A stretch of DNA of 34,304 bases from CBDHDN01 sp965261585. Lineage in GTDB: Bacteria; Pseudomonadota; Alphaproteobacteria; UBA6615. The notes beneath the pieces were generated by a model. It made no database searches. It had not been told where the DNA came from and saw only the letters and a program-made list of their open reading frames with translations. Position numbers and translations under genes: made by a program. The stretch's first letter is position 1; the number at the start of each line of letters is the position of its first letter. The stretch lies in the NCBI GenBank assembly GCA_965261585.1, contig CBDHDN010000028.1, positions 1-34,304 of the forward strand, read 5' to 3'. Shown in pieces: positions 8,762-16,237 of this stretch.

Positions 8762-10249
8762 CTACCTCGGGTGCTTGACGGCGAACCGCTGGTCCGGCCA
8801 TGGGTGGCGGATGGAGGCGCGTGGCCACAGGATTTCGGTCATGCGCTCCAGTCGCTTCCAACTAAATCGGGCTCGCTGGGACCGGCGGCGTAGCGCCCGC
8901 ATCCACCGGCGTTGCAGCCTGCGGAGGAACGCACGGATGAACCGGCCTGACCCTGGGACGGCAAAGTAGTTGAGCCAGCCATTGCAGACTCTCCCCAGCC
9001 ACCTACCAACTTCCCAGATGTCGTGGTGCCAGCGCTTGCGAAGCACCTCGTCGATGCGCGCCAGGGTCCTGTTGACCCGTTTGGCAACCGGTTTGCGACC
9101 AAGCCGAAAGCGTCCTCTCAGGGTCGTCGTGCAATAGTGCGTGAGGCCCAGAAAGTCGAAAGTCTCCGGCTTGCCCACCCCGCGCTGGCGCCGGTTCAAA
9201 TCCGCGAACCGGCCAAACTCCACGAGGCGGGTCTTGTCCTGGTGGAGGCTGAGACCGAACCGGGCCAGCCTCTCCCGAACGTCGCGGAGGTACCGCTCCG
9301 CATCCCGCTTGTGTTGGAACCCGACAACGATATCGTCAGCGTAACGGACGATGATCGCTTCGCCATCCGGGACGTTCGGGCGCCATTTCTTGTGGAACCA
9401 CACGTCGAGCACGTAATGCAGGAACACGTTCGCCAAGACGGGGGAGACTATTGCCCCCTGCGGCGTGCCCATACCCGTATCTGCCCATGACCCACTCTCT
9501 ATGACGCCGGCGTTCAGCCATTTCCGGATCAGACGGATGACCCGCCTGTCTCCGATGCGGTGCTCTAGGAACGTGATCAACCCATCCCGCGGGATCGTGT
9601 CGAAGTACGCCCGGAGGTCTGCATCGACTATCCAGCTGACCTTGCGCCGTTCTATCCCGAAGGCCAGGGCATCGAGCGCATCGTGCGCCCCCCGCCCCGG
9701 TCGGAACCCGTAGCTGAAGCCAAGAAACACCACCTCGTAGATCGGTGTCAGGATCACATCCACAACCGCCTTCTGGACGACCTTGTCCTCCAGCGCCGCG
9801 ATCCCGAGCGGTCGTGTCCCCCCGTCCGGCTTGGGTACCTCTACCCGCCGAACCGGTGGCGCCCGGTACGCTCCCCCTCTGTGCAGGCGCCGGTGCAGGT
9901 CGAGCAGGCGCTCATCCAGACCCTCGCCGTACATGTCCCACGTAACGCCGTCGACACCGGCTGCTGCGTCCTTCTTCAATGCGAAGTAGGCCGCACCGAG
10001 CGCGTCCGGCGTAATGTGGTGGAAGAGCGCAGTGAGACGTTCCTTCGGGTTTCTCTCTGCAGCTTTCCGTATCCGGGCCGCCGCCTGTGGCACGCTTACC
10101 CGACACTGGGTTCGGCGCGTGCTTTGGCAATCCGGATTCCCCTTGGTTGAGGCCCTTTCCTCCGGCGACTCCGCAGAAGCTCGCGCTCCCTTGTTCGCCG
10201 CCCTCACAGGTCGTACGGCCTCATCCGACTTCTTCAAACCGTTCATCAT
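8762..10249 (-). CDS. ltrA: Group II intron reverse transcriptase/maturase
   Basis: The intron-encoded protein helps the intron RNA to splice and copies it during retrohoming. From the start at 10249 (MMNGLKKSDEAV; 495 residues; the frame is open up to 10348) it shows RT motifs in order: VDGVTW, PKPDGGTRPLGI, KVVQKAV, FLGFSYGFRPGRG, VDADLRAYFDTI, GTPQGAIVSPVLANV, catalytic IVRYADDIVVGF, and GFSLHQDKT-like RT6 (LSLHQDKTRLVEF). Domain X/maturase follows (WEVGRWLGRVCNGWLNYFAVP). It ends RHPWPDQRFAVKHPR, immediately before domain V. I see no HNH endonuclease domain. The frame is intact, unlike most neighbours, so the intron may still be active. Confidence 0.92.
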   Translation of the reverse strand: MMNGLKKSDEAVRPVRAANKGARASAESPEERASTKGNPDCQSTRRTQCRVSVPQAAARIRKAAERNPKERLTALFHHITPDALGAAYFALKKDAAAGVDGVTWDMYGEGLDERLLDLHRRLHRGGAYRAPPVRRVEVPKPDGGTRPLGIAALEDKVVQKAVVDVILTPIYEVVFLGFSYGFRPGRGAHDALDALAFGIERRKVSWIVDADLRAYFDTIPRDGLITFLEHRIGDRRVIRLIRKWLNAGVIESGSWADTGMGTPQGAIVSPVLANVFLHYVLDVWFHKKWRPNVPDGEAIIVRYADDIVVGFQHKRDAERYLRDVRERLARFGLSLHQDKTRLVEFGRFADLNRRQRGVGKPETFDFLGLTHYCTTTLRGRFRLGRKPVAKRVNRTLARIDEVLRKRWHHDIWEVGRWLGRVCNGWLNYFAVPGSGRFIRAFLRRLQRRWMRALRRRSQRARFSWKRLERMTEILWPRASIRHPWPDQRFAVKHPR

Positions 10250-11377
10250 AGGCTTCGGTTTTCTCCATTCCCTACGCGGCCCCTTTACGACAACCGGGGC
10301 AGTTTGAAGACCTCCCAGGGTCCCAACAGAAGGCGTGCGAACGTGCATGGGTTCTCTGACACCGCGGGGCTCGCCGACATCTCACCAAAACGACGCCTGC
10401 AATATTGCCTTCGACCGATCTGAAAGCCTCGGCACCCCGGACCATCGCTTTTACGGTGCTCAATAGCCCTGCCCATCCATGCCGCTACCGACGCTTCGCC
10501 TGCCCCCTCACGGGAGCCAACGCACGGCTCGCGGAGAAACGTGGTTCGGTTACTCCTTCGTTCCGGGGGACTTGCACCCCCTACCTTCTGCCAGTTCGCC
10601 TGGCGCACCAGATCGAAACGTGCCATTTGATAGCTCCCCCAGTTCGGGAGCTTGAATCACACCCGCCCGAAAAGGGGAATCCCCTTTATGGGTACAGAAC
10701 CTAGCCCGCTGCGAGCACATCGACCGCCACGAGAACGTCATCGCGCTCGGCAACAGCGCACCGGCAAGACCCACATCGCCCTCGGTCTCGGCCTGGCCGC
10801 TTGCCAGAGGGGTCTGTCCGTCGGCTTCACCACCGCCGCTGCCCTGGTCCACGAGCTGATGGAGGCGCGTGACGAGAAACGCCTGCTGCGCCTCCAGAGG
10901 CAGCTGGCCAAATACAGGCTCCTGATCATCGATGAGCTCGGCTTCGTGCCGCTCTCCAAGACCGGCGGCGAGCTGTTGTTCGAGGTGTTCAGCCAACGCT
11001 ACGAGCGCGGCTCGACCCTGGTGACCTCGAACCTGCCGTTCGATGAATGGACCGAGGTGTTCGGCTCCGAGCGACTCACCGGCGCGCTGCTCGACCGGCT
11101 CACCCACCACGTCCATATCCTCGAGATGAATGGCGAGAGCTATCGGCTCAACCAGAGCCGCAACCGTCAAAACCGGCTGCCGGCTGACCCAACACCCAGA
11201 CCCGGCTTGCCCCCGTGGGTTCATAGGCCCCTCCCACGCGCGCCGCCGCGTCAGCCAGGTGAGGGGCACGCCGCGGCGCGCGCGGGGCCCTCCCGTGGAC
11301 TACGGGGACAAACCCCCAGCACCGAGTGGTCCCTTTTTACACCGCCACCGCGGTCCCATATCGCTCCGCCGTTGACA

Positions 11378-11590
11378 CAGATCCACGTCCGGCACTTTTA
11401 CAGCCGGGATCGCAAGCCCGATGATCTTGATGACCTGCGGATAGTCGGCGAACAGGAACAGCACGCCAAGGAGGCCGATTAGCCACAAAAAAAGCCTGTC
11501 GCGCCGCTGCTCCCGGTCGCGGATACGCCCAAATGTGTCTTTGTAATGGTCGTAGAGCGCTTCGAACCGCGTGTTCTCTGACGGCTGCAT
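11378..11590 (-). pseudogene. Single-TM protein, C-terminus removed by the IS21 element
   Basis: The start at 11590 reads MQPSENTRFEALYDHYKDTF, then a charged coiled-coil-like stretch (GRIRDREQRRDR) and one hydrophobic segment (LFLWLIGLLGVLFLFA, about residues 33-48). It ends ..VPDVDL at the IS21 right terminus (11377), after which the frame is IS sequence. I do not recognise the family. It starts 8 bp downstream of a TIR-like gene on the same strand, suggesting a two-gene unit of signalling TIR plus membrane effector, but the part that would reveal an effector domain is missing. Confidence 0.6.
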
Positions 11591-11598
11591 CTTGATTT

Positions 11599-12025
11599 CT
11601 AAGGTGCCTCGTCAATGGCCTTGCCAAGCGCGTCGACGTTGAACGACATTGCCCATGTCGCGCCCTTTCCGAGCAGGCCGGGGGGCGTCGGGTTGTCGCG
11701 TGCGATCTTGACGGCAATGAAACCGTTATCCGACCGGGCGCTTTGTGCGATCTCCCAGTGCTGCCAGTTGTCCTCGCCTATGGCACGCCTGTCTTGATGA
11801 AGGCTGTTCGCGTGCTTCCCAATGACGACGAGAGTGTGCGTCGTATCATTGATGCGCCTGGTCAAACGCCGCCTTCACGCGGCCCACATCATCACTCCGT
11901 ATCTCTCCGGGTGTGCGGTTCTGGAAGTCAATCGTGAACCTGGGGTTCTCCGCCAAGGCGGCGAGCAGATAGGCGTAGCGGCGGTCGTGATCGAAGTCGA
12001 AACTGATGAATATGGTTTTCTTCAT
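11599..12025 (-). pseudogene. TIR-like (MTH538/ThsB-type, DUF1863) protein, frameshifted
   Basis: From ATG 12025 the N-terminus reads MKKTIFISFDFDHDRRYAYL, the first strand of MTH538-type TIR-like domains (compare F-I-S-Y-D-F-D-x-D). Near 11860 the frame breaks (..VKAAFDQAHQ-stop) and continues in the next frame as RINDTTHTLVVIGKHANS, then NWQHWEIAQSARSDNGFIAVKI. W-x-x-W-E-I holds the Glu typical of TIR active sites. It ends ..DALGKAIDEAP; combined length is about 142 residues. ThsB proteins of Thoeris defence use this fold to make a cyclic-ADP-ribose-like signal; I infer only the fold, not the activity. One missing base would restore it. Confidence 0.65.
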
Positions 12026-12081
12026 TCTCGTGACAAGTCCTCTAGAGGCGGATCCCTGCGGGTCGGCGATAGCCATAGCGC

Positions 12082-12387
12082 CTATTCGGGTAGTTGTACC
12101 CGTATCGGCTCCTCGACCATGCCGCGGATCCGTGCTTTGCGGCCGACTTTGTGGCGGCGGACTTCGGCATAGGCTTCCTGCAGACCTTCAACGTCCTTCT
12201 GCCACCACGATACGGCAATGCCCGTGACCTTTCGCCCGATCGTCACGGGGCGCACAGCAACCCCGAAGGATGCCAGTGCGTTGATCTCCTCAACGGCTGG
12301 CTTGATGGCTTGGAGGTTGAGGTTGTCGAAGGTCGTCAGCTTCCCATTCTCGACCCCAAGGAGGTTACGGAACTCCTCGATCGTGTG
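12082..12387 (-). pseudogene. C-terminal remnant of a plasmid Rep_3-type replication initiator
   Basis: One hundred codons read TIEEFRNLLGVENGKLTTF, ..NLQAIKPAVEEINALASFGV.., SWWQKDVEGLQEAYAEVRRH and end at TAG 12084-12082. T-(I/V)-E-E-(F/L)-R-x-L-L-G-V followed by K-P-A-x-x-E-I-N is the second winged-helix domain of Rep_3/RepA initiators of theta plasmids. A TGA at 12390-12388 closes the frame upstream, and I cannot find the first domain between here and the Sel1 gene. It marks plasmid-derived DNA in this accessory patch. Confidence 0.6.
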
Positions 12388-12540
12388 TCAATCGGCGTAG
12401 AATATTGTGTGAACGGGACCAACACCAGCCGACCGCACGGGCCGTGTGAGAGCAATATCAGACTGTTTGCGGTGTAAGCGTTTCTGACAGGCAGCGGGCG
12501 ATCAGTTCGCACCCATAAAGGGTATGGGAGCGCGACAAGC

Positions 12541-13504
12541 TCACGCCTTGCCCAGCCACGCCCGCCTTAACGCCTCGGCGTCTTCCTCGGTCATGAAGTA
12601 GAAGCGGGCGTTGTAGCGGAACCGCTCACCGACCTCGCCGCGCTCCGTGTGGCCATGGTGGTCCCATTCGCCGGCATGCACGCGGCACCAGGCCATCATC
12701 TCGTTGAGCCGCAGCCCCAACCCGTCGCCCGGCACCGGCACGTCGACCCGGTGGGGGGAAGCGCTTCTCGGCCTCGCGTTTGAACGGCTGTCGCTGTCTG
12801 GCCGTGGCGCTACTCCGACTTCGGTTTCCCACTCTCGCGCCAGCCGCTGGGCCTTGGATATGTCGGCGGGCGTCATTCTCTCGGCAACGATGTCGCGGCC
12901 CTTCCTGGCGGTTTCGATCCCCTGAGCCGCTGCCAGGTTCCACCACATGTGGCGCCTGCACGTAGTTCTGGCGCCACGCCCCCGGCCGTTGGCGTACATG
13001 AAGGCGAGGTTGTACTGCGCTTCGGCGTCCCCCTGCTCGGCGGCGCGTCGGTACCACGCGACAGCCTGGGCGTCGTCCCTGCGGCACGCCCTTGCCGAAT
13101 TGGTACGCAATGCCGAGGTTGTACTGAGCCTCGGCGACGTCCTGCTCGGCGGCGCGCCGATACCAGGCGACGGCCTGAGCGTCGTCCTGCGCCACGCCCT
13201 CGCCGTTGTCGTACATGAAGCCGAGGTTGAACTGAGCCTCGGCGACGTCCTGCTCGGCGGCGCGTCGGTACCACGCGACAGCCTGGGCGTCGTCCTGCGG
13301 CACGCCCCGGCCGCTGGCGTACATGACGCCCGAGTTTGTACTGGGCGTCGGCGTCCCCTTGCTCGGCGAGGGGCGTCCATTCCCTAAGCGCGGTGACGAA
13401 ATCGCCACGGGTATATGCAGCCAGCCCAGCGTCGAAGTCCTGCCCAAACGCAGGGCATCGCCAGCCCGAGAAACCAATGCGGCCAAGATGAGAAGTCGCT
13501 TCAT
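12541..13504 (-). pseudogene. Secreted Sel1-like repeat protein with several frameshifts
   Basis: It starts MKRLLILAALVSRAGDA (signal-peptide-like) at 13504, then shifts frame to QDFDAGLAAYTRGDFVTALREW. At least four Sel1 repeats (A-x-A-W-Y-R-R-A-A-E-Q-x-x-A-E-A-Q-Y-N-L-G, tetratricopeptide-like alpha-helical hairpins) are spread over three frames. A C-terminal part is readable in a fourth stretch (DISKAQRLAREWETEVG.., then NEMMAWCRVHAGEWDHHGH.., ARFYFMTEEDAEALRRAW). Repeats 1-4 are nearly identical at DNA level, so misalignment during assembly or replication slippage could cause the indels. Sel1 proteins are adaptor-like, and a function cannot be assigned. Confidence 0.7.
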
Positions 13505-13982
13505 TGCGTGTCCTCCCAGGGGCCAAGTCTAAACGGAGGCCGCACAAGAGGCGACATCCATGGGAGCGACTTCACTCGCCCCATGCAGCGAGGCACGGGA
13601 GACGCGGCGGGACCCATACTAGGCAGGGAGGGTCCACCCCACCCCCTGGGGGAAACGCCCGGCGTGCTGGCAGCAGAAATCCGCCGGCCCAGCCCAGGGC
13701 ACAGCAACCCAGCGCCTTGCTAGCGCTCAGGGGGTGCGAGCAGGGCCCTCAGGCCGCGCGCCCAGCGCACAGGGGTTTCGGGTAAGGCAAGACCTCGGGG
13801 GCGCGGACGGCAAGTGACGGACCGCAGGCAACCCAGCGCTCTGGGGCCCCTGCGCGGAGAGGGACCAACAGTGTGTACGGCTCAGCGCTCAAGGGTGAGC
13901 CCCAGCAACGTCAGGTCGGGTTCCTTCGCGCGCGCGAAGAGAGACCAGCGGTCGGGAGCATAGCCTCCGAGATATCAGCCAC

Positions 13983-14031
13983 TTGTGCACACTGGACAGT
14001 GCGATCTGCGGCCCTGTGCGCAGTGGACAAT
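13983..14031. repeat. Two iteron-like direct repeats
   Basis: TTGTGCACACTGGACAGT (13983-14000) and CTGTGCGCAGTGGACAAT (14014-14031) match at 14 of 18 bases and start 31 bp apart, close to three helical turns. Spacing and form resemble plasmid iterons, and a Rep_3 remnant lies 1.6 kb to the left; only two copies are present. Confidence 0.35.
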
Positions 14032-14052
14032 CTTGCCAGGTTCGCGCGCAGT

Positions 14053-14073
14053 TGCTTCCGGTATGCTTCCGGT
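14053..14073. repeat. Short tandem repeat TGCTTCCGGT
   Basis: TGCTTCCGGT occurs twice, at 14053-14062 and 14064-14073, separated by a single A, 50 bp outside the attL core. The role is unknown. Confidence 0.6.
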
Positions 14074-14122
14074 TAGGGCAGAGGCAAGGGCCAGATGCTT
14101 CTAACCCATTGAAAAGATGGCG

Positions 14123-14165
14123 CGGCTGAGGGATTTGAACCCCCGACCTACTGATTACAAATCAG
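14123..14165. repeat. attL core (duplicated 3' half of tRNA-Thr)
   Basis: The 43 bases are identical to 24323-24365 (start CGGCTGAGGG, end ATTACAAATCAG). Similarity continues to the left (TTGAAAAGATGG on both sides) after a one-base length difference. It holds only the anticodon arm to acceptor 3' half, so it is not a tRNA gene. Confidence 0.9.
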
Positions 14166-14293
14166 ACCTGAGCACCTGTCTGCGCATTGCGGAGCGTTGC
14201 GGAAACAGGCTAGAACTCGTTGATCCGTAAAGGGTAATTCCCTTCCCCACACTGCGCTTGCGTGCTGAGCGTTGCGGCCCTATGCTGGCGATA

Positions 14294-14312
14294 TGGCGAC
14301 ATATTGGCGACA
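14294..14312 (+). repeat. Left copy of a 19-bp repeat, candidate integrase arm site
   Basis: TGGCGACATATTGGCGACA is an internal direct repeat (two TGGCGACA units 11 bp apart). The same 19-mer lies just inside attR at 24251-24269 in the same orientation. A third, weaker unit (TGGCGAT) begins at 14286. Placement just inside both ends of the element suggests binding of the integrase arm domain or excisionase. Confidence 0.55.
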
Positions 14313-14327
14313 TGGAGGCAAGACGCG

Positions 14328-15511
14328 ATGCTGACCGAACGGAAATCAGGGACGCAAAGCCCGGGACGAAGGCCGTTATTTTGCGCGACCGCGAGGTAGC
14401 CGGTTTCGGCGTGCGCGTCGCTCCCGGAGGCGTCAAAAGCTACGTTCTCGACTACCGCGTGAACGGCCGTCGCCGACTGGCGACCCTGGCGCGTTGCTCC
14501 GAAATCAACCTCAAGGGAAGCGCGGGCGAGGGCGGGCCGCGAGCTTGTCGCCATCCGGGCGGGCGAAGCGGGCCCCTTGAACGCCGAAGGGAAGCCCTTG
14601 CGGCGCCGACCGTCGCCGAGCTGATCGAGCGGTTTCTGGCGGTCGAAGCCCCGGCGCGGATCGAGCGGCGGGCGCATGACGGCGCGCACGCTCTATGAAT
14701 ATCGGAAGCAATGCGCCGCCTACATCCGCCCGGCCATCGGCAACCGCCGCGTGGCGGACGTGAAGCGCGGCGACGTGGAGCACTTGGTTTCACGCCTGCC
14801 GGCAGCCACGCGCAACCGAGTGTTGGCGCTGGTCTCGCGCCTGTTCACGCTCGCCGAGCGATGGGAGTGGCGCGGGCAGAACAACAACCCCGCCCGCGGC
14901 GTCGAACGGAGCGTCGAGACCGCGCGGGATCGCGTGCTGGCACCGCCCGAAATCCAAGCGTTCGGCGCCGCGTTCGCGGAGATCGGCAACCCGTTCACCG
15001 TCGCGGCGCTCCGCTTTCTGGTGCTGACTGGATGGCGGACTGGCGAGGCGTTGTCGCTCCGAGGGAAAACGTCGCGTTGGAGACCGCCGAAATCGTCCTG
15101 CCGGCGACCAAGACGGACGGGACCGGCGGACGGTCGGGGCGGCGGCGCTGGAAGTCCTGGCCGGCCTGCCGCGCGTGAACGGCAACCCGTCGTGTTCGCG
15201 GGCGGGCGAGCCGCCGCATCAGCTACAAGACGCTTCACGCCGCCTTTAGAAAGGCGTGCGCCCGCGCCGGTCTTGCCGACGTGCGGCTCCACGACTTGAG
15301 GCGGACGCTGGCGACGAACGCCGCCGCGTCGGGACTGAACCTGATCGGACTCCGGGACTTGCTCGGGCACAAGACGATCTCGATGGCCGCTCGATATGCG
15401 CGGCGGGCCGACTCCGTTCTGAAGCGGACACAAGACGCGATGGCCGACCGCATGGCGGCGATGATCGACGGGCGGACGGCCGACGTGGTGGGGATCGACC
15501 GTGCGGGTTAG
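14328..15511 (+). pseudogene. int: Tyrosine-recombinase integrase (P4/DUF4102 type), multiply frameshifted
   Basis: This is the site-specific recombinase for integration at tRNA-Thr. The natural start is probably ATG 14328 (M-L-T-E-R-K). One A then seems missing and the frame moves to IRDAKPGTKAVILRDREVAGFGVRVAPGG, the DUF4102 N-terminal domain. The core-binding region is RTLYEYRKQCAAYIRPAIGN. The catalytic domain has Arg in VLTGWRTGEALSL, H-x-x-R in LHDLRRTLATNAA, and LLGHKTISMAARYARRAD with the His and the nucleophile Tyr. At least four breaks (near 14345, 14510-14590, 14650, 15060-15200) separate these parts. The last 77 codons are intact to TAG 15511. If the indels are genuine, the element can no longer excise by itself. 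Confidence 0.82.
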
Positions 15512-15836
15512 TGGCATACGCTTGACGTCGCGGAGATTTTCACCGCGTCCGAGGCGAAGATCGACCAGGCGAAGACTTCAGCAGCGGCGAAGTCGCGGAG
15601 CTGTTGAGCATCGCCAAGTGGATCGACGGCGACACCGAAAGCGCGTCAACAAGGTGCGGTTCAAGATGCTCCTCGACATGTCCGCGCAGCTTTGCGGCTC
15701 GAAAAACGAGGCGGCGGCGCGTATCGCCGAGGCATTCGACCTGCAACCGGAGGCGTTGCGCCGCTCCATGCAACCGTCCCGGGGGATAGACAAAAAAGGC
15801 CATTTCCGTCTATATGCCGAGGGTCGCAATCCGTAG
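15512..15836 (+). pseudogene. Small unrecognised protein after the integrase, frameshifted
   Basis: Two frames together give a coherent short protein: DFSSGEVAELLSIAKWIDGD (about 15575-15630), then VNKVRFKMLLDMSAQLCGSK, NEAAARIAEAFDLQPEALRR.. and ..FRLYAEGRNP before TAG at 15834. The composition is helical and soluble. Position between int and the excisionase-like gene suggests a small regulatory or replication-associated protein, but I do not recognise it. Confidence 0.4.
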
Positions 15837-15872
15837 CAATCTCTCGCCATCCGACCAACAGGAGGCGAGTGA

Positions 15873-16237
15873 ATGTTCGATCCCGGCAAGCTCTATTTCG
15901 CGACCGATCCCGCGCTGCGGACCATCGCACCTGCGTCCACGATGCGCACTGGCGCTGTGAAGGGCGCGGCCCGACCTACGTCAAGGTTGGCTTGAAGGTC
16001 GCTTATCGAGGCGACCACCTGAACGACTGGATCGAGGGCAGACCGTTCGCCCGTCCGCCGCAGCCTAGAAAGAACCCGCCGGGCGACGACTACCGGCGGG
16101 CTTCATGGTGTTCCAACAGCGACGACGTTGGGGGCGGGATGGTTCCGAGGACGCTCTCTAAAAGCACGCCTTGCGGGTTCAATTCCCGCCGCCTCCACCC
16201 CAGCCGATGGTGGCTTGAATGGGCGAAATACTTATAG
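15873..16237 (+). pseudogene. Excisionase/AlpA-like small HTH protein, frameshifted
   Basis: ATG 15873 follows a CAGGAGGCGAGTGA-type ribosome site. The frame starts MFDPGKLYFATDPALRTIA and shifts once near 15935. It then reads HWRCEGRGPTYVKVGLKVAYRGDHLNDWIEGR, the recognisable second half of MerR-like excisionase/AlpA domains (R-x-x-G-x-G-P-x-Y-x-K-x-G-x-x-V-x-Y-x-x-x-D-L-x-x-W). The coding part probably ends near 16110; the open frame runs on to 16237 through the ssrA-like relic. Such proteins direct excision or activate satellite genes. Confidence 0.5.
16160..16199 (+). other. Relic of a tmRNA (ssrA) 3' end inside the element
   Basis: GCGGGTTCAATTCCCGC (16173-16189) is a perfect T-arm with a seven-base loop. 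It is followed by CGCCTCC-A-CC, i.e. an acceptor 3' strand and nearly CCA. T-arm plus acceptor of this form is the conserved 3' end of ssrA, a favoured att site for phages and islands. Nothing upstream folds into the rest of a tmRNA or tRNA. I read it as a fossil att site from an ancestral element; a tRNA-Ser-like origin is a weaker alternative. Confidence 0.45.

Larger units (their letters stand above)
8696..10608 (-). mobile_element. Group II intron, complete, inserted in the IS5-type transposase gene
   Basis: The 5' end GTGCGCCAGGCGAACTGGC (from 10608) is the classical bacterial group II start, followed by a conserved GGGGTGCAAGTCCCCC stem region. The 3' end has a 34-nt domain V (8761-8728), then a domain VI hairpin ending ..CCTAC (8696). 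Domain IV holds the maturase gene. A candidate EBS1, CAGATCG (minus strand, 10422-10416), pairs perfectly with the last seven bases of the 5' exon, CGATCTG (10615-10609). A possible EBS2/IBS2 pairing (GTGCCG at 10435-10430 with TGGCAC in the exon) is weaker. It is in the sense orientation relative to the transposase, so splicing could restore that reading frame. Confidence 0.88.
7940..10626 (-). pseudogene. IS5-family transposase, interrupted by a group II intron and frameshifted
   Basis: Exon 1 is 10626-10609 (M-A-R-F-D-L, with a GGGGGAG just upstream of the ATG). Exon 2 is 8695-7940 (R-N-S-D-R-E-W-A-M-I-A-P-L-L-P and onward). Precise removal of the intron joins them in frame as a 257-codon transposase. 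Within exon 2, residues leave frame near 8511 and return near 8385 at a G/C run. In between, the true sequence (RWAKAGVWLRVFETLAAQ.., LHLIDTSIVRAH with the first catalytic Asp) is in the neighbouring frame. The second Asp is in VADRGYDAKAIV and the Glu in RNLVERFFNKIK. The TAG stop is formed by the CTAG target site itself. Whether the two indels are real or assembly errors decides activity. Confidence 0.8.
7940..10704 (-). mobile_element. IS5-family element (IS427-like) with CTAG duplication, carrying a group II intron
   Basis: CTAG occurs at 7940-7943 and 10701-10704, exactly where the istB coding sequence breaks and resumes, so it is the target duplication. The ends read inward GTCGTGGACTCATAA (7944) and GTTCTGTACCCATAA (10700) and match at 11 of 15 positions. 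The element is 2757 bp, of which 1913 bp is intron; without the intron it would be 844 bp, normal for small IS5-family elements. It lies on the minus strand, opposite to the IS21 genes. Confidence 0.85.
6024..11377 (+). mobile_element. IS21-family insertion sequence, split by a nested IS5-type element
   Basis: It contains istA and istB in the usual order with a 4-base ATGA overlap. The left end begins TGAGAACGGCGGCGC (6024); the right end, read inward on the other strand, begins TGTCAACGGCGGAGC (11377). These match at 12 of 15 bases and start TG as in this family. The ends carry the subterminal repeats typical of IS21: CGGCGGCGCAA at 6030 and 6077, and a GGTCCCTTTTT box near each end. Minus the nested element the IS is about 2.6 kb, a normal size. 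No matching target duplication flanks it (GCCTC left, CAGAT right), and the two flanks are pieces of unrelated genes, so a deletion or rearrangement happened beside it. Confidence 0.75.
7637..11377 (+). pseudogene. istB: IS21 helper ATPase IstB, split by the nested element and frameshifted in Walker A
   Basis: IstB is the AAA+ ATPase partner of IstA. The first piece (7637-7943, from MSDAPQSLPSGP to ..NKMLVLEL) stops at the IS5-type insertion. The second resumes at 10701 directly after the CTAG duplication (A-R-C-E-H-I-D-R-H-E-N-V-I-A-L-G-N-S). One base is then missing inside the Walker A loop (expected GNSGTGKTH) near 10755, and the rest is in another frame: TGKTHIALGLGLA, Walker B LLIIDELGF, sensor SNLPFDEW, ending near SYRLNQSR (about 11165). 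No clear stop follows before the IS end; the open frame runs out through the right terminus. It is doubly broken, so the IS21 cannot move by itself. Confidence 0.82.
13550..14122. other. Non-coding region between the Sel1 gene and attL
   Basis: No credible coding sequence on either strand. The stretch 13600-13900 is very GC-rich with many short self-complementary blocks (for example CCACCCCCTGGGGG near 13640 and GGCTC/GAGCC around 13880-13900). I do not recognise any known RNA. The 3' part carries the direct repeats annotated at 13983-14031 and 14053-14073. Confidence 0.4.

Noticed and set aside
8762..10249. Retron or DGR reverse transcriptase
   Set aside because: The maturase X domain, the flanking 5' GTGCG and domain V/VI identify a group II intron; no msr/msd or template/variable repeats are seen.
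14123..14165. A second tRNA-Thr gene at attL
   Set aside because: Only the 3' half is present; the 5' half and D-arm are missing, so it is an att duplicate.
16141..16200. Functional tRNA or tmRNA at 16160
   Set aside because: Only the T-arm and acceptor 3' strand exist; no partner 5' acceptor strand or other arms fold upstream.
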